36,386 nucleotides of DNA from Methylococcales bacterium. Lineage in GTDB: Bacteria; Pseudomonadota; Gammaproteobacteria; Methylococcales; Methylomonadaceae. The stretch covers positions 1 to 36,386 of the forward strand of contig JAGLDH010000119.1 in assembly GCA_023145835.1 (NCBI GenBank), given 5' to 3'. The position numbers and the translations under genes were made by a program. Under the pieces are notes generated by a model. That model was not told where the DNA came from. It made no database searches and saw only the letters and a program-made list of their open reading frames with translations. This document shows positions 19,304-28,619 of the stretch, piece by piece (positions within the stretch are counted from its first letter, which is position 1; each line of letters starts with the position of its first letter).

Positions 19304-19348
19304 AGTAAAATAGATCAGTATAATGAAGTAACACTGATCTATTTTACT
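19304..19348. terminator. 16-bp perfect inverted repeat, probable secA terminator
   Basis: AGTAAAATAGATCAGT (19304-19319) is exactly complementary in reverse to 19333-19348, with a 13-base loop. It sits 72 bases after the secA stop. The right arm ends in TTTTACTGTTT instead of a pure T run. The arms are unusually long and perfect for a terminator, so a small palindromic element is an alternative. Confidence 0.55.
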
Positions 19349-19451
19349 GTTTCACCGTATCTATATAGACTAAATATTAAAGTGAACTTAACTTAATAGT
19401 ATTTTTTTGTAATCTACTCAGGTTACCTATCACTTTTTATTATTTCAATAT

Positions 19452-19479
19452 TTGCATTCATATAAAGAAAGGCTATGAT
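19452..19479 (+). promoter_or_regulatory. Sigma-70-type promoter upstream of glgP
   Basis: TTGCAT (19452-19457), a 16-base spacer and TATGAT (19474-19479). Transcription would begin near 19486, giving a leader of about 130 bases. Prediction only. Confidence 0.45.
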
Positions 19480-19618
19480 AAATATGTCTGTATTAATTTA
19501 TACCTCACTAAACTAAAAGGCCTTAACTAGTCTTTTGGTATTCAAAACTGTGAACCAACCTTTCAGATAACGCTAAATCTATTCCTCCAAATAATTCAAC
19601 AATTTAGAACAGAAAAAT

Positions 19619-22123
19619 ATGCCAAATAGAATCTTTGAAAAAAGCAAACCAAAAGCAAATATCACTAACCTTCCAGATTTAGGGATGGATAAAAAAGATT
19701 TTGTTGCTGATTTTAAACAATATTATAGTCACCGTTTAGGTCGAGATGCTTCTTGTCGCTCTCCTCATTACGCCTATGAAGCTCTTTCTATGGTAGTTGG
19801 AGATAGATTGATTGAACGCTGGAAGCACACTCACAATACCTATAGAGATAAAGGGTGTAAAAAAGCTTACTATATTTCAATGGAATTCTTAATGGGTAGA
19901 GCTCTTAGCAATGCTATGCTAAATTTGGGTGTTACAAATACTGTAGAAAAAGCCTTATATGACTTAGGCTTAGATATGGAAGAATTAATTGATAGTGAGC
20001 CAGACGCAGGATTAGGGAATGGTGGTTTAGGACGTTTAGCTGCGTGTTTTATTGATAGCTGTGCTACTTTACAATTACCCGTTACTGGATATGGATTACG
20101 CTATGAATACGGTATGTTCACCCAAGCAATCGATAATGGTGAACAGATAGAAAAACCAGATCATTGGTTACGGAATGGAAATGTCTGGGAAATTGAACGT
20201 CCAGAATATACCGTACGAATTAAATTTGGAGGGCATACAGAAAGACATACCGATGCAAACGGACAAGAAATTGTTTCTTGGATGAGTACCAATGACATTT
20301 TAGCCGTACCTTATGATACACCTATTCCTGGTTATCAAAACGGTACCGTTAACACGTTACGTTTATGGAAATCAGAAGCGACTGAAGAGTTTAATTTACA
20401 AGAGTTCAATGCAGGTGAATATGCAGAGGCTGTTGCAGAAAAAAATACGGCTGAAAATATTACCATGGTGTTATATCCAAATGATGCCAATGAAAATGGA
20501 AAAGTTCTTAGATTACAGCAGCAATATCTTTTAGCTTCAGCAAGTTTACAAGATGTGGTTGCTAACTGGGTTGATCGTCACGGCTCTGATTTCACACATT
20601 TTGCTGAAAAAAATTGCTTCCAACTCAATGATACTCACCCAAGTATATCTGTTGCTGAACTCATGCGACTACTACTTGATGAACATGGATTAAACTGGAA
20701 TGATGCATGGGAAATTACTCGTAATACCATGGCATATACAAACCACACCTTACTGCCAGAAGCATTAGAAAAATGGTCTGTAGGATTAATGCAATATTTA
20801 TTGCCACGCATTATGGAGATTATATTTGAAATTAATGCACGGTTTTTAACAGAAGTTTCTGAACACTGGCCAGGTCAATCCGAATATTTATCACGAATGT
20901 CTATTATTGAAGAAGGCTCTGATAAACAAGTACGGATGGCTTATTTAGCAATTGTTGGAAGTTTCTCTGTCAACGGTGTTGCAGAATTACATTCTGAATT
21001 ATTACGCGATGGACTTTTCAACGACTTTTACCAATTATGGCCAGATAAATTCAACAATAAAACAAATGGAGTTACACCAAGGCGTTGGTTGGCAGCTTGT
21101 AACCCAGACTTAGCAACATTTATTACCAAAACAATTGGTGATGGTTGGGTAACCGATTTATCTCAATTAGAAAAGTTAAAACCTTTTGCAGATAAACCAG
21201 CATTCAGAAAGAAATGGTTTGCATTACAACAATCAAGCAAGCAACAACTACTTGATTTTCAAAAAGAAGAGCTTGGTACTGATTTAGGTATCAAAGTTGA
21301 GGCATTATTTGATGTACAGGTTAAACGTATCCATGAATATAAGCGCCAAATTTTAAATGTTTTACATGCAATTCACCTTTATAACAGAATAAAACGTGGA
21401 GACACTAAAAACTGGACACCTCGTTTTATATTGATTGCAGGTAAAGCAGCACCAGGTTATGTAATGGCGAAAAAAACCATCAAACTTATTAATAATGTCG
21501 CCGATGTAATTAATAATGACCCAGATGTAGGCGATAAACTAAAAATGGTATTTTTACCCAATTATCGTGTTTCTGCTATGGAAAAAATATGTACTGCAGC
21601 AGACTTATCTGAACAAGTATCAACAGCTGGAAAAGAAGCATCAGGTACTGGTAATATGAAGTTCATGATGAATGGTGCATTAACTATTGGTACATTGGAC
21701 GGTGCTAATATTGAAATTAGAGAAGAAGCGGGTGAAGAAAATTTCTTCTTGTTTGGGCTGGACGAACCAGAAGTTCAAGCATTAAAAGGTCATTATAGCC
21801 CTTGTACAATGATTGAAGAAGACGCTGATCTTAAAGAAGTCATAAACTTACTAGAATGTGGTCATTTTAATCAATTTGAACATGGAATTTTTGATGATAT
21901 TATAGGGTCTTTAAAAAGTCCAAATGACCCATGGATGACTATTGCAGACTTTCGTAGTTATGTTGATGCTCAACAACGCGTCAGTGATGCATATAGAGAT
22001 AAAGAACATTGGACTAAAATGAGTATTTACAACACTGCAGCCAGTGGAAAGTTCTCTACCGATAGAACAATTACTGAATATGCTGAAGAAATTTGGAAAC
22101 TAGCGGCTATAAATCCTAAATAA
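19619..22123 (+). CDS. glgP: Glycogen/starch phosphorylase
   Basis: 834 residues, the usual length. The PLP-site signature EASGTGNMKFMMNGALTIGT is intact with the cofactor lysine at 681, as are KRIHEYKRQ, the glucan/active-site segments (EPDAGLGNGGLGRLAACF, NGVTPRRWLAACNP) and DANENGKVLRLQQQY. It releases glucose-1-phosphate from storage alpha-glucans in the cytoplasm. ATG 19619 lacks a strong Shine-Dalgarno. The trmL ATG follows its stop codon with no gap. Other glycogen genes are absent here, but pgi and a phosphohexomutase lie further along, which could handle its product. Confidence 0.97.
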   Translation: MPNRIFEKSKPKANITNLPDLGMDKKDFVADFKQYYSHRLGRDASCRSPHYAYEALSMVVGDRLIERWKHTHNTYRDKGCKKAYYISMEFLMGRALSNAMLNLGVTNTVEKALYDLGLDMEELIDSEPDAGLGNGGLGRLAACFIDSCATLQLPVTGYGLRYEYGMFTQAIDNGEQIEKPDHWLRNGNVWEIERPEYTVRIKFGGHTERHTDANGQEIVSWMSTNDILAVPYDTPIPGYQNGTVNTLRLWKSEATEEFNLQEFNAGEYAEAVAEKNTAENITMVLYPNDANENGKVLRLQQQYLLASASLQDVVANWVDRHGSDFTHFAEKNCFQLNDTHPSISVAELMRLLLDEHGLNWNDAWEITRNTMAYTNHTLLPEALEKWSVGLMQYLLPRIMEIIFEINARFLTEVSEHWPGQSEYLSRMSIIEEGSDKQVRMAYLAIVGSFSVNGVAELHSELLRDGLFNDFYQLWPDKFNNKTNGVTPRRWLAACNPDLATFITKTIGDGWVTDLSQLEKLKPFADKPAFRKKWFALQQSSKQQLLDFQKEELGTDLGIKVEALFDVQVKRIHEYKRQILNVLHAIHLYNRIKRGDTKNWTPRFILIAGKAAPGYVMAKKTIKLINNVADVINNDPDVGDKLKMVFLPNYRVSAMEKICTAADLSEQVSTAGKEASGTGNMKFMMNGALTIGTLDGANIEIREEAGEENFFLFGLDEPEVQALKGHYSPCTMIEEDADLKEVINLLECGHFNQFEHGIFDDIIGSLKSPNDPWMTIADFRSYVDAQQRVSDAYRDKEHWTKMSIYNTAASGKFSTDRTITEYAEEIWKLAAINPK

Positions 22124-22597
22124 ATGTTCAATATTGTTTTGTTTGAGCCGGAAATTCCGGCCAATACAGGTAATATCATAAGATTGTGCGCCAATACTGG
22201 TGCGCAATTGCATTTAATTCATCCTTTAGGGTTTGATTTGGATGATAAAAAACTGCGACGAGCCGGCCTAGATTATCACGAATGGGTCAATCTACACCAA
22301 CATGCCTCCTTGGATGATTTTATCAATAAAATCAAACCAACTAGGCTTTTTGCATTAACGACTAAAGGGACTAAAAATTACGTTGATGTTTCTTATCATA
22401 CTGGCGATGCCTTATTGTTTGGGCCTGAAACAAGAGGCTTACCCAATAGTTTTCTTCGCCAACATGATCCTGATTTAAAAGTATATATACCTATGAAGCC
22501 AGAAAGTAGAAGCTTAAACCTTTCTAATACAGTCTCAATCGTTTTATTTGAGGCATGGAAACAGTTGGGATTTTCTGGGGCTAGTTTTAAAATTTAG
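22124..22597 (+). CDS. trmL: tRNA (cytidine/uridine-34 2'-O)-methyltransferase TrmL
   Basis: 157 residues, the size of E. coli TrmL (YibK). The SPOUT trefoil-knot motifs are present: N-terminal LFEPEIPANTGNIIRLCANTG, LLFGPETRGLP, and C-terminal YIPMKPESRSLNLSNTVSIVLFEAWKQ. It 2'-O-methylates the wobble base of certain leucine tRNAs using S-adenosylmethionine. The ATG abuts the glgP stop codon, so translation is probably coupled to it; the functional relation is not obvious. Confidence 0.96.
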   Translation: MFNIVLFEPEIPANTGNIIRLCANTGAQLHLIHPLGFDLDDKKLRRAGLDYHEWVNLHQHASLDDFINKIKPTRLFALTTKGTKNYVDVSYHTGDALLFGPETRGLPNSFLRQHDPDLKVYIPMKPESRSLNLSNTVSIVLFEAWKQLGFSGASFKI

Positions 22598-22717
22598 GGA
22601 TACTTTTTAAATGGTTTAGGAAAGAAGAATAACAACTTATCTCCCCCCTAAACACTCTATAATTTTTTTTGGTTTAACTTCTATTAAAGTTAAATTGGTT
22701 ATTAAAACCTATAATCT

Positions 22718-22933
22718 CTACTTACTTTGTTCCTCAATAATCTGTTGATTTCTATCAACCCCCTGTTGAAGTATTTGTTCAACTTCTTTAGCTTCTTCAA
22801 GCGCGCCAGTTTGCTCTCTTTCCTCAAAAGATTGAAAAGCATTTGAAGATGGGGCTGACGCCTCTTGCTCATCTGAACAGCCGCTCATCCAAAGTAATGG
22901 CATAATTAATAATAGATTTTTTTTCATAGTCAT
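22718..22933 (-). CDS. Small predicted lipoprotein downstream of cytochrome c4
   Basis: 71 residues (69 if the second Met at 22927 is used). The N-terminus MKKNLLLIMPLLWMSGCSDE is a type II signal peptide with lipobox MSGC, so the mature protein would be an acylated, acidic peptide of about 52 residues rich in Glu and Gln and probably helical. It lies 48 bases downstream of the cytochrome c4 gene on the same strand and is probably co-transcribed. I do not recognise a family. It may be a small accessory to the cytochrome or simply a neighbour. Confidence 0.7.
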   Translation of the reverse strand: MTMKKNLLLIMPLLWMSGCSDEQEASAPSSNAFQSFEEREQTGALEEAKEVEQILQQGVDRNQQIIEEQSK

Positions 22934-22981
22934 ATTGTAAATTCAATGAGAAAAAGTGGACTCAAAGCCCACTCTACAAAT

Positions 22982-23584
22982 TTATTCAGTCGTAGTCAAA
23001 CCTTTTAAACTAGCGAAATATGCTGAAATATCTTTAATTTCATCATCTGACAATTTATCCACCATAGATTTCATTAATGGGTTTTTACGCTTCCCAGACT
23101 GATAATCTTTCATCGCTTTTTCTAAATAATTAGCATATTGTCCAGCTAATCTTGGGTTTGTTGCATCTGGACTCGAATCATCATCATGACAAGATAGGCA
23201 TGTTTCTGCTAATTTTTTGCCCTTAGCAATATCCCCCATATTTGATATGCTTTTTTTAGACCCACCGGTAGATTCAGCCAAAAAAGCAGCTATATTTTCC
23301 ATCATTTTTTCAGAAAAATCATAGCTATTTGCCATCATTGTGCGATGAGAACGACTTGATTCTTTATAGGCTTTTAATGCTGCAACTGTATAAGCCGGAA
23401 CTTGTCCACCTATTTTAGGAACATAGTACGTTGGATAGACATTACTATATCCTGGTGCACTATGACAACCTCTACATGTTTCAAATGCATCTCTTCCTGC
23501 GTCGACATCAGCTGCTTGAGCTATTATCTGAAAACCTGATAATGCAGAAACACTAAAAGCCAGTACAATCGCTTTTTTATTCAT
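22982..23584 (-). CDS. Diheme cytochrome c4
   Basis: 200 residues with a signal peptide (cut after AQA, residue 24) and two cytochrome c domains, each with a CxxCH haem site: CRGCH at 37-41 and CLSCH at 129-133. Axial-ligand methionines are available in TMMANSYDF and NPLMKSMVDKLSD. This is the c4 arrangement, an electron carrier of the periplasm or membrane face that feeds terminal oxidases. ATG 23584 follows AGGAAAG. A small lipoprotein gene follows it; a divergent J-domain/PilZ gene lies upstream. Confidence 0.93.
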   Translation of the reverse strand: MNKKAIVLAFSVSALSGFQIIAQAADVDAGRDAFETCRGCHSAPGYSNVYPTYYVPKIGGQVPAYTVAALKAYKESSRSHRTMMANSYDFSEKMMENIAAFLAESTGGSKKSISNMGDIAKGKKLAETCLSCHDDDSSPDATNPRLAGQYANYLEKAMKDYQSGKRKNPLMKSMVDKLSDDEIKDISAYFASLKGLTTTE

Positions 23585-23903
23585 AATAAAACTTTCCTAC
23601 TCTATATTTAATATTGATACAAATTTTAAAAGGGATTTAATTAACATTCACACCTAACAAAGAAAAAACTGAATCTTTAAATAGGTGATCATTAGAAGTT
23701 CTAACTCCTTAATACTGCCTATTTTACTAAAATCACATAGCTAATAATAGCTTATTATTAATCTCTAATTAAATCGAAATAAATTGGGTCGTGTAAAGGC
23801 TCTTACTTACTATTTTTCCTTGATTCATTTACCGAGCCTTATATAGATTCTTAATCTAGAGTCTATAATTTGTAATAAGCTTAATTCCTCCTCATAAATA
23901 ACA
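23585..23903. other. 319-bp divergent intergenic region, cytochrome c4 <-> J-domain/PilZ gene
   Basis: AT-rich. A perfect TATAAT at 23864-23869 lies 34 bases before the J-domain gene but lacks a good -35. A 7-base inverted repeat AAGGCTC / GAGCCTT (about 23796-23840) has a long loop. Nothing else recognised. Confidence 0.45.
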
Positions 23904-24935
23904 ATGAAGAATAGTCAACGAAATTTTTATCGGATATTACAAATACAACCTGATGCGCCTTTGGGCACGATAAAAAACAATTACCGTACACTTTTACATA
24001 AATTACGTTTACACCCTGACCTTGGTGGAGAAAACAATACTGCCAGCGCAATTAATCTTGCTTATGCAACCTTGCGCAACTCTGTTAAAAGAGCTTCATA
24101 TGATCGAAAATTATTAGCTCAATATAAGATTGAGGTACTTTCTAAAGGACATCTTTCACATATTAAGTTAATTCACCAAATACCTAAAAATATCCCTTTA
24201 GTAAAAAATAGTAATCAACGTAATTATTACCGTATATTACACATTCAACCAGATGCTCCCACAGCTATTATTTTTTCAAGTTATCAATTACTATTAAAAA
24301 ATAAAGAGACTGCCATCTTATTAGTTGAAGAAGCTTATTCAGTATTAAGTAACCCTCAAAAACGTAAACAATATGATCAATTACTCAGACAAAATCATCA
24401 TAGTAGAGTGTCACCAGTACTTAATAATAAAAAAAATACACGTTACAAACAAAAGCAGTTCAAGATAAAAACTAAAAACACAAAACGTTATTCGTCTTGT
24501 TCATCTCTTTATCAACCGTTAATTACCCATTATTGTGATTTTTGCAAAACGCCTCAGAGCTTTAGTGCCACTAAATATATTGATGAACTCTGTATAGAAT
24601 GTTTTAGCCCTTTGTACTCTTCTAAGGAATACCTTTCAATACCTCGTAGGTATTTTTCGCGAATTAAATTATCATCAACGATGGCTTTTTATACCTATTG
24701 GCCTAGCAATAGAATCATCACCTCTTTATCCGATCTTTCACCGACAGGACTACGTTTTACCACTAAACAGAACTTGAATAAAAACCAAGTTATTAAAATA
24801 GATGCCGATCAATTCCGTGCGGTGGGCAAGGTAAAACACCAAAAACCTAAAGGAGCTTCCAACATAATTGGTATTGAATTTATCACGATCCAATTTAACA
24901 CTCATCAAGGGATATTTGTTTCAGAATCAGCTTAA
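23904..24935 (+). CDS. Tandem J-domain / zinc-ribbon / PilZ fusion protein
   Basis: 343 residues, cytoplasmic. Domains in order: J-domain at about 5-70 with the Hsp70-activating HPD at 37-39; a second J-like unit at about 104-163 that repeats the opening (QRNYYRILHIQPDAP versus QRNFYRILQIQPDAP) but has lost the HPD stretch; a basic linker (165-200); a CxxC...CxxC zinc-ribbon-like motif (Cys211, 214, 230, 233); and a C-terminal PilZ domain (about 245-335) with both c-di-GMP motifs, RYFSR at 249-253 (RxxxR) and DLSPTG at 277-282 (DxSxxG), then the closing GIEF strand. PilZ domains bind c-di-GMP; J-domains stimulate DnaK. A c-di-GMP-responsive co-chaperone is an inference. No clear Shine-Dalgarno. 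Confidence 0.82.
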   Translation: MKNSQRNFYRILQIQPDAPLGTIKNNYRTLLHKLRLHPDLGGENNTASAINLAYATLRNSVKRASYDRKLLAQYKIEVLSKGHLSHIKLIHQIPKNIPLVKNSNQRNYYRILHIQPDAPTAIIFSSYQLLLKNKETAILLVEEAYSVLSNPQKRKQYDQLLRQNHHSRVSPVLNNKKNTRYKQKQFKIKTKNTKRYSSCSSLYQPLITHYCDFCKTPQSFSATKYIDELCIECFSPLYSSKEYLSIPRRYFSRIKLSSTMAFYTYWPSNRIITSLSDLSPTGLRFTTKQNLNKNQVIKIDADQFRAVGKVKHQKPKGASNIIGIEFITIQFNTHQGIFVSESA

Positions 24936-24962
24936 TAGACCAGATTATGAATCTCTCTTCCC

Positions 24963-25625
24963 TTACAAAGTTGCCATATAATAGACAGTCACACTATTAT
25001 TAAGCAGATGAGCAAGAAATGCAGGCAGAATACTTTCTGATTTAACTGTTAGCAACGCGTATCCAAAAGCGGCAATAAATAAACTAATAAAATCTTGAGA
25101 TGAAAAGTGGATGGTTGCGAATAACAGCGATGAAAGAAGTATTGCAAAAAATGGACTAACTTTTTCCAGCAAACCTTTAAGTAAAATACCTCGAAATAAA
25201 ATTTCTTCTGCAGCCGGTGCTAACAAACATGAAGAAATCACAATGCTGAGGATACCAAATTGCTTTATTTCTGCTTGTAAAGCTAATCCACCTTTTCTCC
25301 CATCATCCAAGAAAAAAAAAAGTTGCAACCAGAAATCAGCAAGCCAAATTATAATAGCTAAAACAATAGCTATCAGATAATAGCCCCATGTTGATTTATT
25401 AAAATTTAAAGTATCAAATATAACTAATATATTTTTTGATTTTATCATCAAAGCCACACTCCCAACAGAAATAATGATAATTCCGCTGTGAATCAATAGC
25501 CCTAAGTCAAACATTGAGTTCCATTGAAAGTATTCGATGATTCCAGCTGCGAGAATAACCCACAAAGAAACGCTGATAAAAACTAAAATAGCATGATAAA
25601 GTCGTAAAGAATAATTAATCAGCAT
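24963..25625 (-). CDS. CPBP-family intramembrane metalloprotease (CAAX protease/bacteriocin-processing-like)
   Basis: 220 residues from ATG 25625; a TTG at 25655 would add 10 residues. Several membrane helices. The CPBP (Abi) motifs are in the C-terminal half: EEILFRG (EExxxR), LLFATIHFS (FxxxH) and AFLAHLLNN (HxxxN), the expected metal-binding residues. The start lies inside the end of the upstream phosphotransferase (11-base overlap), so the two are probably translationally coupled. Bacterial members may cleave membrane peptides or confer peptide immunity; the substrate here is unknown. Confidence 0.85.
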   Translation of the reverse strand: MLINYSLRLYHAILVFISVSLWVILAAGIIEYFQWNSMFDLGLLIHSGIIIISVGSVALMIKSKNILVIFDTLNFNKSTWGYYLIAIVLAIIIWLADFWLQLFFFLDDGRKGGLALQAEIKQFGILSIVISSCLLAPAAEEILFRGILLKGLLEKVSPFFAILLSSLLFATIHFSSQDFISLFIAAFGYALLTVKSESILPAFLAHLLNNSVTVYYMATL

Positions 25626-26688
25626 TATAAATATCAAACACTTTTTGATCTTCAACTGCTGCTGTTGCTCGCCGAATAAGTTCTAGATTGCTCTCTCTTT
25701 CCATCATTCCTCCTACAGCAAGTGTCACGACCATCGCCTCAAAGGGATAAATTAAATGGGCACGATATCTTTGGAAAAGTTTTGTAGTGTCTAAATTTTT
25801 AATTCCAAGTTTTTTAAGCTCTTTTTGGTAAAGTACAAGAAGACTTGCTTCGTGAACTTTTCTAATTTTAGGTTCTAGCGTAGTGGCTAACAAATAAGCT
25901 ATATCACTGACGCCCTCTCCAATACGAACAAGTTGCCAGTCTAAAAGACCGGGTTGAGACTTATCCCAGAAAAGATTTCCAGGATGACAATCATGATGTG
26001 TCAGAGTACGTGGGCCTTCTGACAGTAGATGCATCGCTTCACCTCGTTGACGAGCATATTGAAGAGCTGGTTTGTATAGTTTAGTTGGAATAATGCTTCC
26101 AGCACATTTCAACCCGTGCTTCATTAAAGGAACCGCTAACACTTTTCCTAAACGATCTTCTAATTTTCGAATAGGCGCTCCAAGCCAGCTATATTCTTGA
26201 TCAAGTGTTACATTATTCCAAAAACTAGCATGAAGCAGGGCTAATTGTTCAATCACCAATCTAACTTGTTCAATAGTTAAAGAGTCCCTAGTTACCCCGG
26301 GAATAGCCCCATATTCAGTAACATCAGCAAGAACTAAGGTAACACCTCGCCCAAACTTACTCTGTGCTGCCAAGACAGTTGGTTTATTAACAGAGACAAC
26401 ATGAGACATATCTTTATAGAAAGAGACTTCTGTAAATAGAAGCCTAGGTAAAGCAGTAATTAGCCATGACCTCCAAGAGAGTGACGGTATTTTCACAAAC
26501 CAGTGGCGAGGAATAACATACAGTCCATTATGCTCAACTGTTACTCGGATACGAGTTGTAGTGCCAACATCAACAGAATGAACGTTAATTGAGGATACCG
26601 TGATACCTAATTTTTTTTGATCAACAACCCGTTGAGCCCAAGCAACGGTTAAATCTCTAGGATGCCGGGCAAGGATACTAAGAGACAA
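25615..26688 (-). CDS. APH/EcKinase-like phosphotransferase
   Basis: 357 residues with a protein-kinase-like fold: N-lobe with TTRIRVTV and the lysine-bearing WFVKIPS, catalytic loop LTHHDCHPGNLFW (HxDxHxxN) and a metal-binding LLDWQLVRIGEGVSDIAYLLA. This matches the aminoglycoside/choline/ecdysteroid kinase-like superfamily that phosphorylates small molecules. The start is TTG 26688: an in-frame stop lies two codons upstream, and GGAG is 6 bases before it. It follows pgi by 63 bases and overlaps the CPBP gene. A sugar or amino-alcohol substrate is possible; nothing fixes it. Confidence 0.8.
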   Translation of the reverse strand: MSLSILARHPRDLTVAWAQRVVDQKKLGITVSSINVHSVDVGTTTRIRVTVEHNGLYVIPRHWFVKIPSLSWRSWLITALPRLLFTEVSFYKDMSHVVSVNKPTVLAAQSKFGRGVTLVLADVTEYGAIPGVTRDSLTIEQVRLVIEQLALLHASFWNNVTLDQEYSWLGAPIRKLEDRLGKVLAVPLMKHGLKCAGSIIPTKLYKPALQYARQRGEAMHLLSEGPRTLTHHDCHPGNLFWDKSQPGLLDWQLVRIGEGVSDIAYLLATTLEPKIRKVHEASLLVLYQKELKKLGIKNLDTTKLFQRYRAHLIYPFEAMVVTLAVGGMMERESNLELIRRATAAVEDQKVFDIYNAD

Positions 26689-26751
26689 ACCTTACTCCAA
26701 ATTATTTTATTAACTCATAATTAAGCGATAAAGACAGTCTACTATTAATAA

Positions 26752-28380
26752 TTACCGAATTTTTTTGAAGTGATTGATTAAACCATTAGTAGAGCTATCA
26801 AGACTAGTGACCTTTTCATCATGCTGAAGTTCCGGCAAAATAATACCAGCCAATACTTTTCCAAGCTCAACCCCCATTTGGTCAAACGAATTTATATTCC
26901 AAATGGCTCCTTGGACAAAAACTTTATGTTCATATAGAGCAATTAATGACCCTAACGTTTGGGGAGACATTTTTTTAAATATAAATGAATTTGTTGGACT
27001 ATTACCGGGGAAAATTTTAGCATTAACTAAGGCATCATTCTGCTCAGTTGGATCTAATTCCTGCAAGACTTGTTGTGCATTTTTGCCTTGCATTAAAGCT
27101 TGAGGCTGAGCCAAAAAATTTGAGACAAGCATATTGTGATGACCAGGTAGATCATGATAGCTAGTAGCAGGGACTAAAAAATCACAAGGAATCAATTTTG
27201 TTCCTTGATGAATTAATTGATAAAAAGCATGCTGTCCATTAGTCCCTGTTTGCCCCCAAATAATGGGCCCCGTTTGATAGTCAACGGGGGTTCCATCAAT
27301 ATCGACACCTTTACCATTACTTTCCATATCGCCTTGTTGCATAAAAGCAGGAAAATAACGTAAATAGTGTCCATAAGGTAAAATTGCATGTGATTCGGCT
27401 TTAAAAAAATTGTTATACCAAACACCCAGTAAAGCCATGATAACGGGGATATTTTGTTCTAATGGTGTGAGTCTAAAATGTTCATCAACTTGGTGAGCAC
27501 CTTCTAATAAAGCTTCAAAATTCTTCATACCGATACTCAAGGGAATCGATAATCCAATAGCCGACCAAAGAGAAAACCGACCCCCTACCCAATCCCAAAA
27601 TTCAAAGATATTCTCAGGATCAATCCCAAACTCGATGACCTTTTCTTTGTTTGTTGAAATTGCCACAAAGTGTTTATCAACAGCCTCTGGCACTGATAAT
27701 GACTCAATTAACCAAGTCCGTGCAGAGTGTGCATTAGTCATGGTTTCTTGAGTAGTAAATGTTTTTGATGCGATTAAAAATAAAGTAGTTTCCGGGTTTA
27801 ATTTTTGTAGTGTATTAAATAAATCAGCTTGGGCGACATTCGATATGAAGTGAGTCTGAACATGTCCCGTAGAGTAGGGCTGTAAAGCTCTAACCACCAT
27901 TCTTGGGCCTAAATCTGATCCGCCTATCCCAATATTGACAACATCAGTAATAGCTTTGCCAGTAAAACCGCGCCATTGGCCTGAATGAACAGCATCACAA
28001 AAATCGCGTATTTTATCTAATACTTGATTTACATCTGGATTAACATCATTACCATTAACCATAATCGGACGGTTACTACGGTTTCGTAAAGCTACATGCA
28101 ATACGGCTCTACGCTCTGTTTGATTAATCTCTTCTCCAGCAAACATCGCTTTAATTTTTTCATCTAATTTCCTCTGCCTGGCAAGTTCAAACAACAAAGG
28201 CAGCGTTTTTTCTGTCATTCTATTTTTTGAATAATCAAACAGAATATCGTTAAAACATAAAGAAAGTTTTTCAAAACGATGCGGGTCATCATCAAACATA
28301 TCTCGCATTTGTAAATCAGCAACTTCACTGTAATGTTTTTGCAGGTCCTGCCAAATTTGAGAATCGGTTAATGAAGACAT
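26752..28380 (-). CDS. pgi: Glucose-6-phosphate isomerase
   Basis: 542 residues, close to the 549 of E. coli Pgi. Signatures: [14 protein letters not shown] (phosphate binding), [13 protein letters not shown], the PGI signature [15 protein letters not shown], the catalytic Glu/His region ([26 protein letters not shown]) and the C-terminal signature [16 protein letters not shown]. It interconverts glucose-6-phosphate and fructose-6-phosphate in the cytoplasm. It heads a minus-strand run with the phosphotransferase and CPBP genes and is divergent from yfbR across 239 bases in which I recognise no clear site. Confidence 0.98.
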   Translation of the reverse strand: MSSLTDSQIWQDLQKHYSEVADLQMRDMFDDDPHRFEKLSLCFNDILFDYSKNRMTEKTLPLLFELARQRKLDEKIKAMFAGEEINQTERRAVLHVALRNRSNRPIMVNGNDVNPDVNQVLDKIRDFCDAVHSGQWRGFTGKAITDVVNIGIGGSDLGPRMVVRALQPYSTGHVQTHFISNVAQADLFNTLQKLNPETTLFLIASKTFTTQETMTNAHSARTWLIESLSVPEAVDKHFVAISTNKEKVIEFGIDPENIFEFWDWVGGRFSLWSAIGLSIPLSIGMKNFEALLEGAHQVDEHFRLTPLEQNIPVIMALLGVWYNNFFKAESHAILPYGHYLRYFPAFMQQGDMESNGKGVDIDGTPVDYQTGPIIWGQTGTNGQHAFYQLIHQGTKLIPCDFLVPATSYHDLPGHHNMLVSNFLAQPQALMQGKNAQQVLQELDPTEQNDALVNAKIFPGNSPTNSFIFKKMSPQTLGSLIALYEHKVFVQGAIWNINSFDQMGVELGKVLAGIILPELQHDEKVTSLDSSTNGLINHFKKIR

Positions 28381-28619
28381 TACTTTAGCTCCGTACTTTA
28401 GGTAATTAGTTTAAAATTGTAGTAAATTTACTAGATTAAACAAGCAACCAATAGAACAACTACACTCATTAACTTTCTAGTTTCGTCATGTTACACCAAA
28501 TATTTTACTCAACTATTGTTAAATCAATAGTTTCAATATTTTATACATAAATATAATCATAAAAGTTCAAAGAAATAACTTTTTCTCACCTATTTTCTAT
28601 CTAATTTTGGATATTATTA

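Larger units (their letters stand above)
19232..19618. other. 387-bp intergenic region between secA and glgP
   Basis: Contains a long perfect inverted repeat (19304-19348) and a probable glgP promoter (19452-19479). No credible coding sequence or RNA gene recognised. Confidence 0.6.

Noticed and set aside
22673-22694. 8-bp inverted repeat (TTTAACTT / AAGTTAAA) between trmL and the small lipoprotein gene as a terminator
   Set aside because: The stem is AT-only and no T run follows on either strand; too weak to call.
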